A stretch of 64,000 nt of DNA, taken from contig NZ_JPOF01000006.1 of assembly GCF_000733755.1 (NCBI RefSeq), forward strand, positions 310,001-374,000, given 5' to 3'. Positions 35,481 to 43,978 of the stretch are shown here, one piece after another. The notes below the pieces were generated by a model. That model made no database searches. It saw only the letters and a program-made list of their open reading frames with translations, and had not been told where the DNA came from. Every line of letters begins with the position of its first letter. Positions within the stretch are counted from its first letter, which is position 1. A program made the translations under genes and the position numbers. Source of the stretch: Lachnoclostridium phytofermentans. GTDB lineage: Bacteria; Bacillota; Clostridia; Lachnospirales; Lachnospiraceae.

Positions 35481-35600
35481 AGACGGCATGCTGTATCTCA
35501 TATCTTATTTAGACAGAATGCTGTAGATCCTATTTAATTTAGACATCATGCTGTAGATCCTATCTTTTAGAAAGCATACTGTATCACATTCTAAATAAGA
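35481..35600 (+). repeat. About 30-bp tandem repeat, four diverged copies
   Basis: Copies beginning AGACGGCATGCTGTA, AGACAGAATGCTGTA, AGACATCATGCTGTA and AGAAAGCATACTGTA follow one another at about 30-base spacing from 35481. The copies share GATCCTAT-like tails. No coding role is visible. Confidence 0.75.
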
Positions 35601-35711
35601 TTGGAAATCTCCTCGAGCTTTTCCTTGTCAGAATTAAAATAGGTGTAGTCGCAAAATAAAGAAATAATAAAACCTATGGTTAAACTTCATAAAAAATAAT
35701 ATTTAAATCTG

Positions 35712-35757
35712 AAAAAGGTACCTTGATTAGTTTAAAGACAATCACGATACCTTTTTT
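35712..35757 (-). terminator. Terminator after the ThuA-like gene
   Basis: The stem AAAAAGGTA / TACCTTTTT has an inner TGATT/AATCA pairing and is followed by a T-run on the minus strand, about 45 bases beyond the ThuA-like stop codon. Confidence 0.7.
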
Positions 35758-35803
35758 CACACTATTAATTTACTTATACTAGTTTTCATAGTTCACACTT
35801 TAT

Positions 35804-36505
35804 TTACAGTGCGACATACTCAGATACCTTAGGTAGTTTTCTGGTTGGTGTTGCCCAGTGACAAGCATTCTGAATGATTTTTCTAACTTGAGGGTGGTAA
35901 AAGGAAGGATTGGTTTCATGTCCTGGTTGGAAGAAAAATATCTTCCCATTTCCTCTAGTAAACGTACATCCGCTACGACATACTTCACCGCTACTAAACC
36001 AACCTATGAAGATGATATCATCTGGCTTTGGAATATCCATAAATTCACCATAAGTTTCTTCTACTTCTAATACAAATCTGTCATCTACTCCTTGCGCAAT
36101 CGGGTGAGTCGGATTACAACAAATCACATGTTCTTTATCATCATGATGATAACGGAACGTACAGGTGGTTCCCATCAAAGAGGTGAAAGCTTTACAACCA
36201 ATTGCGGAATGAAGTACTATAAATCCCATCCCACGAAGTACATGGTTTTGTACTCGTTTTGCTATCTCATCTGGAAACTCATGATTTCCCCCATGTGACC
36301 AGTAGATGAGGACATCTGTCTTTTCTAGAATATCTTCTGTCAAACCACATTCCTCATCATATAAACAACCTATGGTAAGTAGATTGGTCTCCTCCATCTC
36401 TAGCACAATATCTCGAAGAACTCCGCCTATACCATTAGGATATACCTCTAATACCTCTGGTTTTCTTCTTTCATCTCTACCTTCATTAAAAATAGTTATA
36501 TTCAT
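35804..36505 (-). CDS. ThuA-like domain protein
   Basis: A 233-residue protein of the ThuA-like (trehalose utilisation, class I glutamine amidotransferase-like) family: VLIYWSHGGNHEFPD, GFIVLHSAIGCKAF, FRYHHDDKEH and FFFQPGHETNPSFYHP are characteristic segments. Family members are implicated in carbohydrate metabolism, some in disaccharide 3-keto derivative turnover, but the activity of this protein is not established. It is cytosolic, with no signal peptide. Ribosome-binding site GGAAG before ATG. It is monocistronic and divergent from the aldo/keto reductase gene. Confidence 0.85.
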   Translation of the reverse strand: MNITIFNEGRDERRKPEVLEVYPNGIGGVLRDIVLEMEETNLLTIGCLYDEECGLTEDILEKTDVLIYWSHGGNHEFPDEIAKRVQNHVLRGMGFIVLHSAIGCKAFTSLMGTTCTFRYHHDDKEHVICCNPTHPIAQGVDDRFVLEVEETYGEFMDIPKPDDIIFIGWFSSGEVCRSGCTFTRGNGKIFFFQPGHETNPSFYHPQVRKIIQNACHWATPTRKLPKVSEYVAL

Positions 36506-36754
36506 ATACTTCCTATCCGTAGTTTTCTTTATGCTGCCTTATTAATCCTACCCTTTTGTTACTAAAGAGTAACAAGGAGGAAAGCATGATTCTTAAATAT
36601 TTTATTATTAATAAATAATTTTTTAGAATCCTCTACGGCTCTCCTTTCTTTGATCTCCTCAAATCGCTTGTACTGTCTTCCTTCCTATGTTAAAATTATC
36701 GGCAAGAATACGTTACCAAGTTAGGTACGATACTTACCAAATGGGGAGGTCACT

Positions 36755-37945
36755 ATGAATTACAGAAATCCAAATCAGACCGATTCCCTCTCTATCTTAG
36801 GCTTTGGTTGCTTACGTTTCCCTAAAAAGGGAAAAGCCATCGATATGGAGGAAACGGAACGAGAAATACTATATGCAATTGAACATGGTATTAATTACTT
36901 TGATACCGCTTATATTTACTCTGGCAGTGAAGAAGCTCTCGGGACAATATTCCAAAAACATAACTGTCGTGAAAAAGTAATGATAGCTACAAAGTTACCA
37001 CATTATCTGATTAAAAAGTCTGGCGATATCGACCGCTTTTTTGATGAACAGTTAAAGCGTCTAAAAACTAATTATATCGATTATTACTTGATGCATATGC
37101 TTCCTGACGTTAATGTATGGAACCGCCTTATAGAACTAGGGATTCTAGACTGGCTAGAGTCGAAGAAACAGGCAGGTATTATTAAGCGGATTGGGTTTTC
37201 TTATCATGGAAATACCACAGCATTTCAAGAATTACTTGATGCATATCCATGGGACTTCTGTCAGATACAGTATAATTATATGGATGAACATAGTCAAGCC
37301 GGTGTTGCAGGACTAAAAAAAGCGGCAAGTAAAAACATCCCTGTCATTATTATGGAACCCCTTCGTGGAGGTCGCCTTGTTAACAATCTGCCAAAGAAGG
37401 CTCTGGACTTATTTGCAAAAGCAGATCCAAAACGCAGCCCTGCCGAATGGGCACTTCGTTGGCTATGGAATCAGGCGGAAGTCAGTGTTGTATTATCTGG
37501 AATGAATTCTATGGAAATGTTAAAGGAAAATATTCGAATTGCTTCTAGCTCTTCTGTTGGCGAACTTGGAGAAAAGGAAATGCACCTTTATGATCAGGTA
37601 AAGAAAGCACTGAATGATAAAATCAAAGTTCCTTGTACTGGTTGCGGCTATTGCTTACCTTGTCCAAAGGGAGTCGATATACCTGGTGTCTTTCGTTGTT
37701 ATAATGTAAGTTACGCAGAAAGCTATAAAAAAGCTTTCAAAGAATATATAATGTGTACCACCATGCGAGATAAAAAAAGTAATGCTTCGCTTTGTGTACA
37801 ATGTGGAAAATGTGAAACTCACTGTCCACAAACAATTGAAATCCGTAAGCAACTTAAAAATGTTACAAGACGTTTTGAGCACCCTGTTTATAAGGTTGTT
37901 AGTGCCGTTATTAAAAAGAGATTTCAAGGAAAACCAAAGAAATGA
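36755..37945 (+). CDS. Aldo/keto reductase with C-terminal 4Fe-4S domain
   Basis: A 396-residue protein. The AKR barrel (~1-285) carries GINYFDTAYIYSGSEE (catalytic Asp and Tyr), ATKLP and the NADPH-binding C-terminal strands. A ferredoxin-like domain follows: CTGCGYCLPCPKGVDIP (about 297-313) and CVQCGKCETHCPQ (about 349-361). Such fused enzymes are common in clostridia and couple a ferredoxin-type centre to carbonyl reduction; the substrate is unknown. A strong ribosome-binding site, GGGGAGG, precedes the ATG. It appears monocistronic. Confidence 0.92.
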   Translation: MNYRNPNQTDSLSILGFGCLRFPKKGKAIDMEETEREILYAIEHGINYFDTAYIYSGSEEALGTIFQKHNCREKVMIATKLPHYLIKKSGDIDRFFDEQLKRLKTNYIDYYLMHMLPDVNVWNRLIELGILDWLESKKQAGIIKRIGFSYHGNTTAFQELLDAYPWDFCQIQYNYMDEHSQAGVAGLKKAASKNIPVIIMEPLRGGRLVNNLPKKALDLFAKADPKRSPAEWALRWLWNQAEVSVVLSGMNSMEMLKENIRIASSSSVGELGEKEMHLYDQVKKALNDKIKVPCTGCGYCLPCPKGVDIPGVFRCYNVSYAESYKKAFKEYIMCTTMRDKKSNASLCVQCGKCETHCPQTIEIRKQLKNVTRRFEHPVYKVVSAVIKKRFQGKPKK

Positions 37946-38109
37946 TACTACTTGTAATAGATTGTTTGTGGGTAACGGTATAGCTTTGGCTATGCCGCTT
38001 CTCCGTTTGCAGATATGGTGATAAAATCAAATCAGAATCAGCATTATACCAAGGATAATCAAAGTAAACTGAGATTTCGTTGAAAAAGATAATGAAAGGA
38101 GAAAAAGAT

Positions 38110-38688
38110 ATGCTTAATGTTTATGAGAATGTACCCAAATTTGAAAATGAAAATTTTTTATTAAGAATGGTATCAAATTCTGATATTGATAGTTTACTTA
38201 AGGTTTATTCAGATAAAAAATCGCTTCCTTTTTTCAACAGCGATAACTGTCACGGAGATACCTTCTATTATGATACTATGGAAAAAATGGAGAAAGCGAT
38301 TGAGTTTTGGCTGTACTCCTATCAAGAAAAATATTTTGTCAGATGGAGTATTATTGATAAAAGTACGAATAAAGCAATTGGTACAATAGAACTCTTCCAT
38401 CGAGATGCAAACGACTATTTTACCAATACGGGATTACTCCGCTTGGATTTAGCAAGTGATTATGAGAAAGAATCTATCATTGAAGATATTCTTAATCTTA
38501 TCATTTCTGATACATATGAGCTTTTTTATTGCGATAAAATTGCAACAAAAGCAATCTCAACTGCAATTGAACGTATACAGGCATTAAGAAATTGTGGTTT
38601 TATATCAACAGATAACGTTCTAATTGGCGGAGATGGAACAAAATATCATTCTTACTATGTGTTAGAACGAAAACTTATTAATGATTGA
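38110..38688 (+). CDS. GNAT family N-acetyltransferase
   Basis: About 192 residues with the RimJ/RimL-type GNAT pattern: FLLRMVSNSDIDSLLKVYSD at the start, FVRWSIIDKSTNKAIGTIEL (the beta-4 strand and splay) and a C-terminal IERIQALRNCGFIS helix with strand. It transfers an acetyl group from acetyl-CoA to an unknown amine. The start is ATG 38110, eight bases after AAAGGAG; the frame extends ten codons upstream to a TTG without a signal. It is monocistronic with a strong terminator. Confidence 0.78.
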   Translation: MLNVYENVPKFENENFLLRMVSNSDIDSLLKVYSDKKSLPFFNSDNCHGDTFYYDTMEKMEKAIEFWLYSYQEKYFVRWSIIDKSTNKAIGTIELFHRDANDYFTNTGLLRLDLASDYEKESIIEDILNLIISDTYELFYCDKIATKAISTAIERIQALRNCGFISTDNVLIGGDGTKYHSYYVLERKLIND

Positions 38689-38719
38689 AGTTCTCAATCT
38701 TGATATAATACGTAATAAA

Positions 38720-38764
38720 GAAATTAAATTAGCAGAGCATTTTATGCCCTGCTAATTTAATTTC
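38720..38764. terminator. Strong terminator after the GNAT gene
   Basis: A perfect 16-bp stem (GAAATTAAATTAGCAG / CTGCTAATTTAATTTC) with a 13-base loop, followed by ATTTTC. It could work in either direction. Confidence 0.75.
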
Positions 38765-38918
38765 ATTTTCAACCATATGTTGTGACAGAGCCAAATTAAA
38801 AACATGTTAGCTTGATATTAGGAAATGAAATTACGAAAGGAAAAGTGCACAGTTATGATAGCACCCATACGTTTAATTTTCTAAAGAAAATCATTAGTAA
38901 TCTATAATATTTCCTTAA

Positions 38919-39845
38919 TTATTTCTTCTCCTTCGATCTCTTATCACTAATCATCATCATATGCTCTTCTGTAATCAAAGTCACACCATTTTCTTTCGCC
39001 CAATCAATACAACCTTGTAACGCTGATTTTAAAAATATACGTGGTACTCTTACTAACTTCTGACACGCTTCTTTAGTAAACTTTATCTCCGCATCCATGC
39101 GATTTGCTGCATATATAACAGAAGTTATATCCGCTTCTTTTCCAGCAGGAATCTTTACTGCCTTCGGACGGCGAAACTTTGTATACCAAAAATTCGTAGA
39201 ATCACGATATCCATAATCTACCGGAACTTTTGGAAATGCAGATGCTTTTACCCCATCAATAATTGCATCATATTGTTTTTGCTTCATCAGGATTTTATCA
39301 ATTCTCAGGATAAAATGCGCTCCAAATTTACTTGTTATCCCATTAAAATTCCGATAAGGAGGATCAACTCCCTCTAACTGTCCAACCTTTTTGCAATCTT
39401 CCCTTGCGCCTTCTAAATCAGAAAGCCAAGTACACTCAAACACCTGATATGCCTTTGAAATGACAAGAGGACGTTTGGTTTCACCTTCCCCTGTAAGACC
39501 TTCTTCAAGGGAAAACTTGCAGTCTGCCATCTTTTCTGTAGCAGTTTCACCTGGGAATCCTAATCTAACAGCTTCTCTAAAATCTTCTATGCTATCTTCA
39601 ATAAAATTCAAAGCACATGTCCCATTTCTTAAGATATTTTGAGCTGTATTTGAAGAATTCCTACACTCTAAGAGCATCGCATAATACTCTCTTCCAGCGA
39701 TATAGTATGGAAAACATAGAGAGTATGCTCCAATGGATGTTTTCCCATCTTCCGCTAAAGTACTTACTAAAACGGTCGGCATTGGAAAAAATGCTGACGT
39801 TTGGTAAAAATTGTCCACAATTCGTAAATCCTGAAACGAACTCAT
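38919..39845 (-). CDS. Flavin reductase-like split-barrel protein with PCP_red-like C-terminus
   Basis: A 308-residue protein. The N-terminal ~200 residues form an FMN-binding split barrel of the flavin reductase type (FFPMPTVLVSTLAEDGKTSI, CRNSSNTAQNILRNGTCALN). The C-terminal ~55 residues (FTKEACQKLVRVPRIFLKSA, then IDWAKENGVTLITEEHM) match the small helical domain found at the end of protochlorophyllide reductase subunits (PCP_red), also seen alone in anaerobes. The combination suggests a flavin-dependent redox enzyme. It lies 104 bases behind luxC on the same strand with no terminator between, so it may belong to that operon. Ribosome-binding site GGAGG. Confidence 0.78.
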   Translation of the reverse strand: MSSFQDLRIVDNFYQTSAFFPMPTVLVSTLAEDGKTSIGAYSLCFPYYIAGREYYAMLLECRNSSNTAQNILRNGTCALNFIEDSIEDFREAVRLGFPGETATEKMADCKFSLEEGLTGEGETKRPLVISKAYQVFECTWLSDLEGAREDCKKVGQLEGVDPPYRNFNGITSKFGAHFILRIDKILMKQKQYDAIIDGVKASAFPKVPVDYGYRDSTNFWYTKFRRPKAVKIPAGKEADITSVIYAANRMDAEIKFTKEACQKLVRVPRIFLKSALQGCIDWAKENGVTLITEEHMMMISDKRSKEKK

Positions 39846-39949
39846 CGTAAATCCTCCTTACTAAAACATTCTGAATAAGGAAAAGTACGCTTCCTATGCT
39901 TCACTAAACAGAGAAGAAATGTGATTTGTATCCTTTCCCATATCGAAGA

Positions 39950-41197
39950 TTAAGATAAAACTCTTCCATTCACAATTCTTACGTACCTTCTTAGTGGATA
40001 TTCTCCATCGTGAGTTTCAAGTACATCCATATAGGACATGTATTTAGGAACTGTGACTTTGGTCGCTCCTGCCAGGAAAAAATAATTCGATAATTCATTC
40101 CATTCTTTCTCCTGACAAACCAAACCAACTGTCTGTAAGTACCCTTTGTTCTTGTGCAATTTCTCTATGATGTCAGTTCTCTTAAGCCCTCTAACCCACA
40201 TATTTGCATGGGTATAGGATGAGGTTAGTTCTGCATCTGGTAACGCTTTTAAACTACAATGTTTTCCTCTGTATAATTTCCCTTTTGTCTCAGTTAATTC
40301 CTCATGATACAGTAAAATTGAAATCTGTGCTCTCGTTCCTATTGCAGGAGGTTCTTCTTTTGCTACAGCATTTTCTAGGATTGGTAAAAATCGCTCACAA
40401 AAGCTTTCCAATTCCTCTATCACATCCGTATCAAGATAAATTCCCTGACAAGAACTGCAAAGTAATTGCTTTGTAGTTACTATATGAGTTGCAAGCTCCA
40501 TTAAGACCTGATCTGTAATTGCTTCCTTTGTTAGATAAGTAAAGCTCTTTCTATGTCCCCATTCAATCAATCTGGTATCAACAGAAGCTAAGTTTCTTAC
40601 TGACTTTATAGTTTCATCTCCACCCCAGACAACAATGCCATTTGCCATCTTCGCCATCATTTTTAACTCTTCTAAATGACTTGACGGAGTATCAAATACA
40701 TAGATATAATCTTTGATCTTTGGTTCTACACGAATTAACTCTTGCAATAACCTAACGGTCAGTCCTGAATCAGCTGCAGGTAATTTAACGATATTGATAT
40801 TCCCTGCTAGAAGTCCCTCTATTACACTATAAGCAGGCAACCCCTCCATATTGCCAGCAGCGATATGAAACAATACCCCCAAGGGCATGATCTGATGGGA
40901 TGTCTCTGGAAGACATTCCCCGACGGCTGCTCCAAGCTCTATTCTAATTTTACTAACTAAACACTCTGCCGATAACATTTGCGCAGCCTTTGCAATCTGT
41001 TCCTCCGTTAAAAACTCTCCCAGTAGTTCTTGATAATCCCCAGAAATAATACGCTTTGACAACTGATGGCAAGCCATAATTACTACTTTAGAAGGTAAGA
41101 GTCCTCGCTTTAGCGTTGAGAGAATTTTAGGATATAAGTCTTTCAATGCTTGTTTTGTCTGACTAGACTCTAGTAATTCACCACCATATAGTATCAT
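39950..41197 (-). CDS. luxC: LuxC-type acyl-CoA/acyl-protein reductase
   Basis: A 415-residue member of the aldehyde-dehydrogenase-related LuxC family. PLGVLFHIAAGNMEGLPAYS (about 104-123), the catalytic-Cys segment TTKQLLCSSCQGIYL (about 246-260) and the C-terminal LETHDGEYPLRRYVR are diagnostic. It reduces an activated fatty acid to an aldehyde with NADPH. Its ATG overlaps the luxE stop (ATGA) and uses AGGAGG inside the luxE end, so it is translationally coupled. No luciferase genes are present, so the aldehyde has another purpose here. Confidence 0.88.
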   Translation of the reverse strand: MILYGGELLESSQTKQALKDLYPKILSTLKRGLLPSKVVIMACHQLSKRIISGDYQELLGEFLTEEQIAKAAQMLSAECLVSKIRIELGAAVGECLPETSHQIMPLGVLFHIAAGNMEGLPAYSVIEGLLAGNINIVKLPAADSGLTVRLLQELIRVEPKIKDYIYVFDTPSSHLEELKMMAKMANGIVVWGGDETIKSVRNLASVDTRLIEWGHRKSFTYLTKEAITDQVLMELATHIVTTKQLLCSSCQGIYLDTDVIEELESFCERFLPILENAVAKEEPPAIGTRAQISILLYHEELTETKGKLYRGKHCSLKALPDAELTSSYTHANMWVRGLKRTDIIEKLHKNKGYLQTVGLVCQEKEWNELSNYFFLAGATKVTVPKYMSYMDVLETHDGEYPLRRYVRIVNGRVLS

Positions 41198-42315
41198 TTT
41201 TTCCTACCTCCTAGCAGTTCTTCTGCTCCTTGCGTACAGGTATGGATGTCACGAAGCCCAGCTCTGCCAATAACTTCAAAGTAAGGTGCTAAATTTCCAC
41301 AACCGCATTCAGCCCCATCATACAACACACCTAAATCATCTGTCATTACACTCGTTAAAGGCATACTTTCCATTAAAGGCGTAAGAAAATTTAGAATTCC
41401 CACCTTCCCATTTGCCACAGGTAACAAGGTGTCAACATCTCTTACAATAACACGACTATAGATTGGTACATGAAAATGATGATTTTTACAGTCACAGTAT
41501 AACATCGGGTGCTCTACCGCTCCATAAAACTCACGAATATTCTCTTCTTCTATACCAAGCGTTAAAAAAAGTTTTTGATAAAGGACATCCTTTTCTACTC
41601 GCTCAGAATAAAACTGTTTCCATCCTCCTCCAAGAATTACTTTGGAGCCTTTCGGTAATATGATTCGTCTCTTTCGTTTCTCTAATTCATTTGCTAAGAA
41701 TAGAGCATAAGCAGGAAAGCCTAGGATACGAACAGGATTTGACTGTTTACTAAACTTAACTAACGCTTTCATCATACCTTTTATATTAAGCTCATAATTA
41801 CCATTCACATATTGTAGCGCATAGACTCTTTCCTTCGCCGGTGCTAAATAAGTTGCCCCAAGCGCAGTCTTTGCTGTTACTGCTTGATTTTCTTTGTTTG
41901 GCTGATATCCAAGAATGATATAATTCGTCGGTTTCGAGGATAAGAGCTTATGGTACTTGGCAATTCGATACACCATATGTGCTCCGAAATATAACCCTTT
42001 TGCATCATATCCGATCTGACTTTTCGACCCGCTTGTTCCTGAGGAAGTTGCTTTTATCACCATCTTCTTACAAGGTAGGGAAGCTATCTTTTGCTTTTTA
42101 TAATATAACGTAGGAAGAGGCGGTATTCTATGTAAGTCCTCTATGGATTGAATATCCGCATACGCTATTCCCTGTTTTATTAATATCTGCGCATAGCGTT
42201 TACAGTGCTGATTATGAAACGCCAAATTATCTCTTATGGCCGCAACAAAAAGCTTTTCTGTTCCCTCTAAATCATATATTTTTCTTGACTGATATAACTT
42301 TTGTAGGTTACTTAT
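41194..42315 (-). CDS. luxE: LuxE-type acyl-protein synthetase (probable AUA start)
   Basis: LuxE/acyl-adenylate-forming family: KATSSGTSGSKSQ (about 88-100) is the adenylating loop, EFYGAVEHPMLY and TDDLGVLYDGAECGCGNLAP follow. It activates a fatty acid and passes it to LuxC. From the only canonical in-frame start (TTG, 42225) the protein would miss its normal N-terminus (LYQSRKIYDLEGTEKLFVAA), which is encoded in frame upstream. No ATG, GTG or TTG exists there, but an ATA lies six bases after GAGGAGGAG (42313-42315) and gives 373 residues, the usual family length. A mutated start or a true AUA start are both possible. Confidence 0.8.
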   Translation of the reverse strand: MSNLQKLYQSRKIYDLEGTEKLFVAAIRDNLAFHNQHCKRYAQILIKQGIAYADIQSIEDLHRIPPLPTLYYKKQKIASLPCKKMVIKATSSGTSGSKSQIGYDAKGLYFGAHMVYRIAKYHKLLSSKPTNYIILGYQPNKENQAVTAKTALGATYLAPAKERVYALQYVNGNYELNIKGMMKALVKFSKQSNPVRILGFPAYALFLANELEKRKRRIILPKGSKVILGGGWKQFYSERVEKDVLYQKLFLTLGIEEENIREFYGAVEHPMLYCDCKNHHFHVPIYSRVIVRDVDTLLPVANGKVGILNFLTPLMESMPLTSVMTDDLGVLYDGAECGCGNLAPYFEVIGRAGLRDIHTCTQGAEELLGGRKK

Positions 42316-42491
42316 AGTTATCTCCTCCTCACCTATGGGTTGGTTCTTTTTTGACTTTGGCTTTCAGTACCTATAACAATCCTCCTAAGAACATCTGTTG
42401 TTATCTACCTATTCAGCTCGATATTAATTTTGTGGGTTAATATTTTTAAATTAATTATTTCTAATACATTCGCATTACGTAAATCTTTTCC
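42316..42491. other. Intergenic region between divergent genes
   Basis: The stretch from the luxE ribosome-binding site to the zinc-ribbon gene (42655) contains one clear promoter, at 42492-42520, on the plus strand. No other ORF, repeat or hairpin stood out. Confidence 0.4.
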
Positions 42492-42520
42492 TTGATTATC
42501 CATATTATAACAGATATACT
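42492..42520 (+). promoter_or_regulatory. Sigma-A-type promoter of the zinc-ribbon gene pair
   Basis: TTGATT and TATACT are separated by 17 bases, about 135 bases upstream of the first gene's start codon. Confidence 0.6.
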
Positions 42521-42655
42521 ATAGGAAAAGCAAAATAATCTATAATAAAAATGAGAAAGTGGCTATTACATTTACCATTCTAGCTAAGGAGTAAGTTTGT
42601 TTACGCTTTTACCGCAATTGTTATCATTGTAGTTAAACATAATTGGAGGAGAACC

Positions 42656-43090
42656 ATGGAGGATAATACGAATAAGACAAAATATGTATGCTTAACTTGT
42701 GGACGCTCTTTAAAGAGTGCAACTTCAATATGTCCTTGTGGCGGACGCGCAACAAGACGTCCTAGACCAGAATATGAAATATTAGAAGAAGAAAACCAGA
42801 AACTAAAAACAAATTGGAAGTATCGTAAAATACTACCAAGTCTTATTATCCTTGTTTTTGTTTCTGAATTACTAGGATATGTACTTATATCAAAGAATAT
42901 TTCTCTAGGTTTCATTGCTATGATCATTGGGCCTCTATTGTTAGTAGGTTATGCAATAGCGGGCCTTTATTATAATTGTTGTCCTTATTGCGGACGTTTC
43001 CTTTATAGGACTCTTTTAAGTGAAGTTTATTGTCCATACTGTGGAAAAAGAATAAAACCAACAGAAAAGACCAGTGAGCATATTAAATGA
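42656..43090 (+). CDS. Zinc-ribbon membrane protein
   Basis: A 144-residue protein. An N-terminal ribbon with CLTCGR and CPCGGR (about 12-29) is followed by a charged segment, two hydrophobic helices (about 62-80 and 84-104) and a C-terminal ribbon with CPYCGR and CPYCGK (about 109-130). Both metal-binding ends therefore face the same side of the membrane. The function is unknown; such proteins often act as small regulators or assembly factors. Excellent ribosome-binding site, TGGAGGAG. The downstream membrane protein gene follows within 40 bases, so they form a pair. Confidence 0.75.
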   Translation: MEDNTNKTKYVCLTCGRSLKSATSICPCGGRATRRPRPEYEILEEENQKLKTNWKYRKILPSLIILVFVSELLGYVLISKNISLGFIAMIIGPLLLVGYAIAGLYYNCCPYCGRFLYRTLLSEVYCPYCGKRIKPTEKTSEHIK

Positions 43091-43128
43091 TTTTACTAAA
43101 CAATAATTTTTTAAAAGGGGTTAGAACT

Positions 43129-43800
43129 ATGAAGAATCAAAAGAAACTGTTTATCCTATCAATTGCTTCCTATCTTTTATTTAGCCTAAGTTGTTTCCTT
43201 ACAATCTGCTTAAGTTCGTCTATTCCTTATCTGTTAATTGGTGCTCTCTCGTGTTTATTTATCGCTGCACTTTTTCATCTTTTGGGTAAGAAAGGTCGCC
43301 ATAATAACTTTTACTTTGTTAGTATTGTTTTAACAAATCTGATAAGCGGAGTTTCTGTCGGATGTTATCTATACCTCGAAGAACATAAGTTATCCCTACT
43401 GGAATTTCTGATTTCATTAGGTATCTTTCTATTATTATGTACAGTATTATTGGTTCTTCATATGAAAGTTGTCGCAAAACGTAACGCTATGATATTATCA
43501 TGCGGTGCCCTTTTAGTAGCCTTTATTCCATGCATCTATCTATGGGTGTCCAACGGCATATATCTTTATGCTTTCCTTAGCTTTTCCTTAATTATGAACT
43601 TTTTTTATAACTTATCTTATGTGCTGCAACATAAAGAAAACTCTACTCTTCTTCGGGACTTTTCCTTTGGTAGCTTCGGAGCATTTTTTATAGTTACTTA
43701 TTTGGTTCTTGTTTTAATTACAGATGGTGATGCCTTAGAATTGCTTGATAGCGTTGATGTTTCTACAAATAGTAAGAATAAGAATACTATCTCGATGTAG
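43129..43800 (+). CDS. Multi-pass membrane protein of unknown function
   Basis: About 223 residues with around seven predicted membrane helices (for example LFILSIASYLLFSLSCFLTI near the start). The start is set at ATG 43129, eight bases after AAAAGGGG; an upstream in-frame ATG (43087) overlaps the previous stop codon and has no Shine-Dalgarno site. No family was recognised. Co-transcription with the zinc-ribbon membrane protein suggests a shared role. A clear terminator follows. Confidence 0.6.
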   Translation: MKNQKKLFILSIASYLLFSLSCFLTICLSSSIPYLLIGALSCLFIAALFHLLGKKGRHNNFYFVSIVLTNLISGVSVGCYLYLEEHKLSLLEFLISLGIFLLLCTVLLVLHMKVVAKRNAMILSCGALLVAFIPCIYLWVSNGIYLYAFLSFSLIMNFFYNLSYVLQHKENSTLLRDFSFGSFGAFFIVTYLVLVLITDGDALELLDSVDVSTNSKNKNTISM

Positions 43801-43831
43801 AAATAGAATTTACATTTACGTTATGCAAAGA

Positions 43832-43864
43832 GCCCAAATAGAATTATTTCTATCTGGGCCTTTT
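43832..43864 (+). terminator. Terminator
   Basis: The stem GCCCAAATAGAA / TTCTATCTGGGC with a short TTAT loop, followed by CTTTT, ends the zinc-ribbon/membrane protein transcript. Confidence 0.8.
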
Positions 43865-43978
43865 AATCCTTTATGTTTTTATTAGTAAACATCTAAAGGG
43901 GCTTTATAAACTTCTGGTTAATAATCTCTGTGTTTATTATCTTCTATTTATTATCTTCTGTTTATTATCTTTTGCTTA

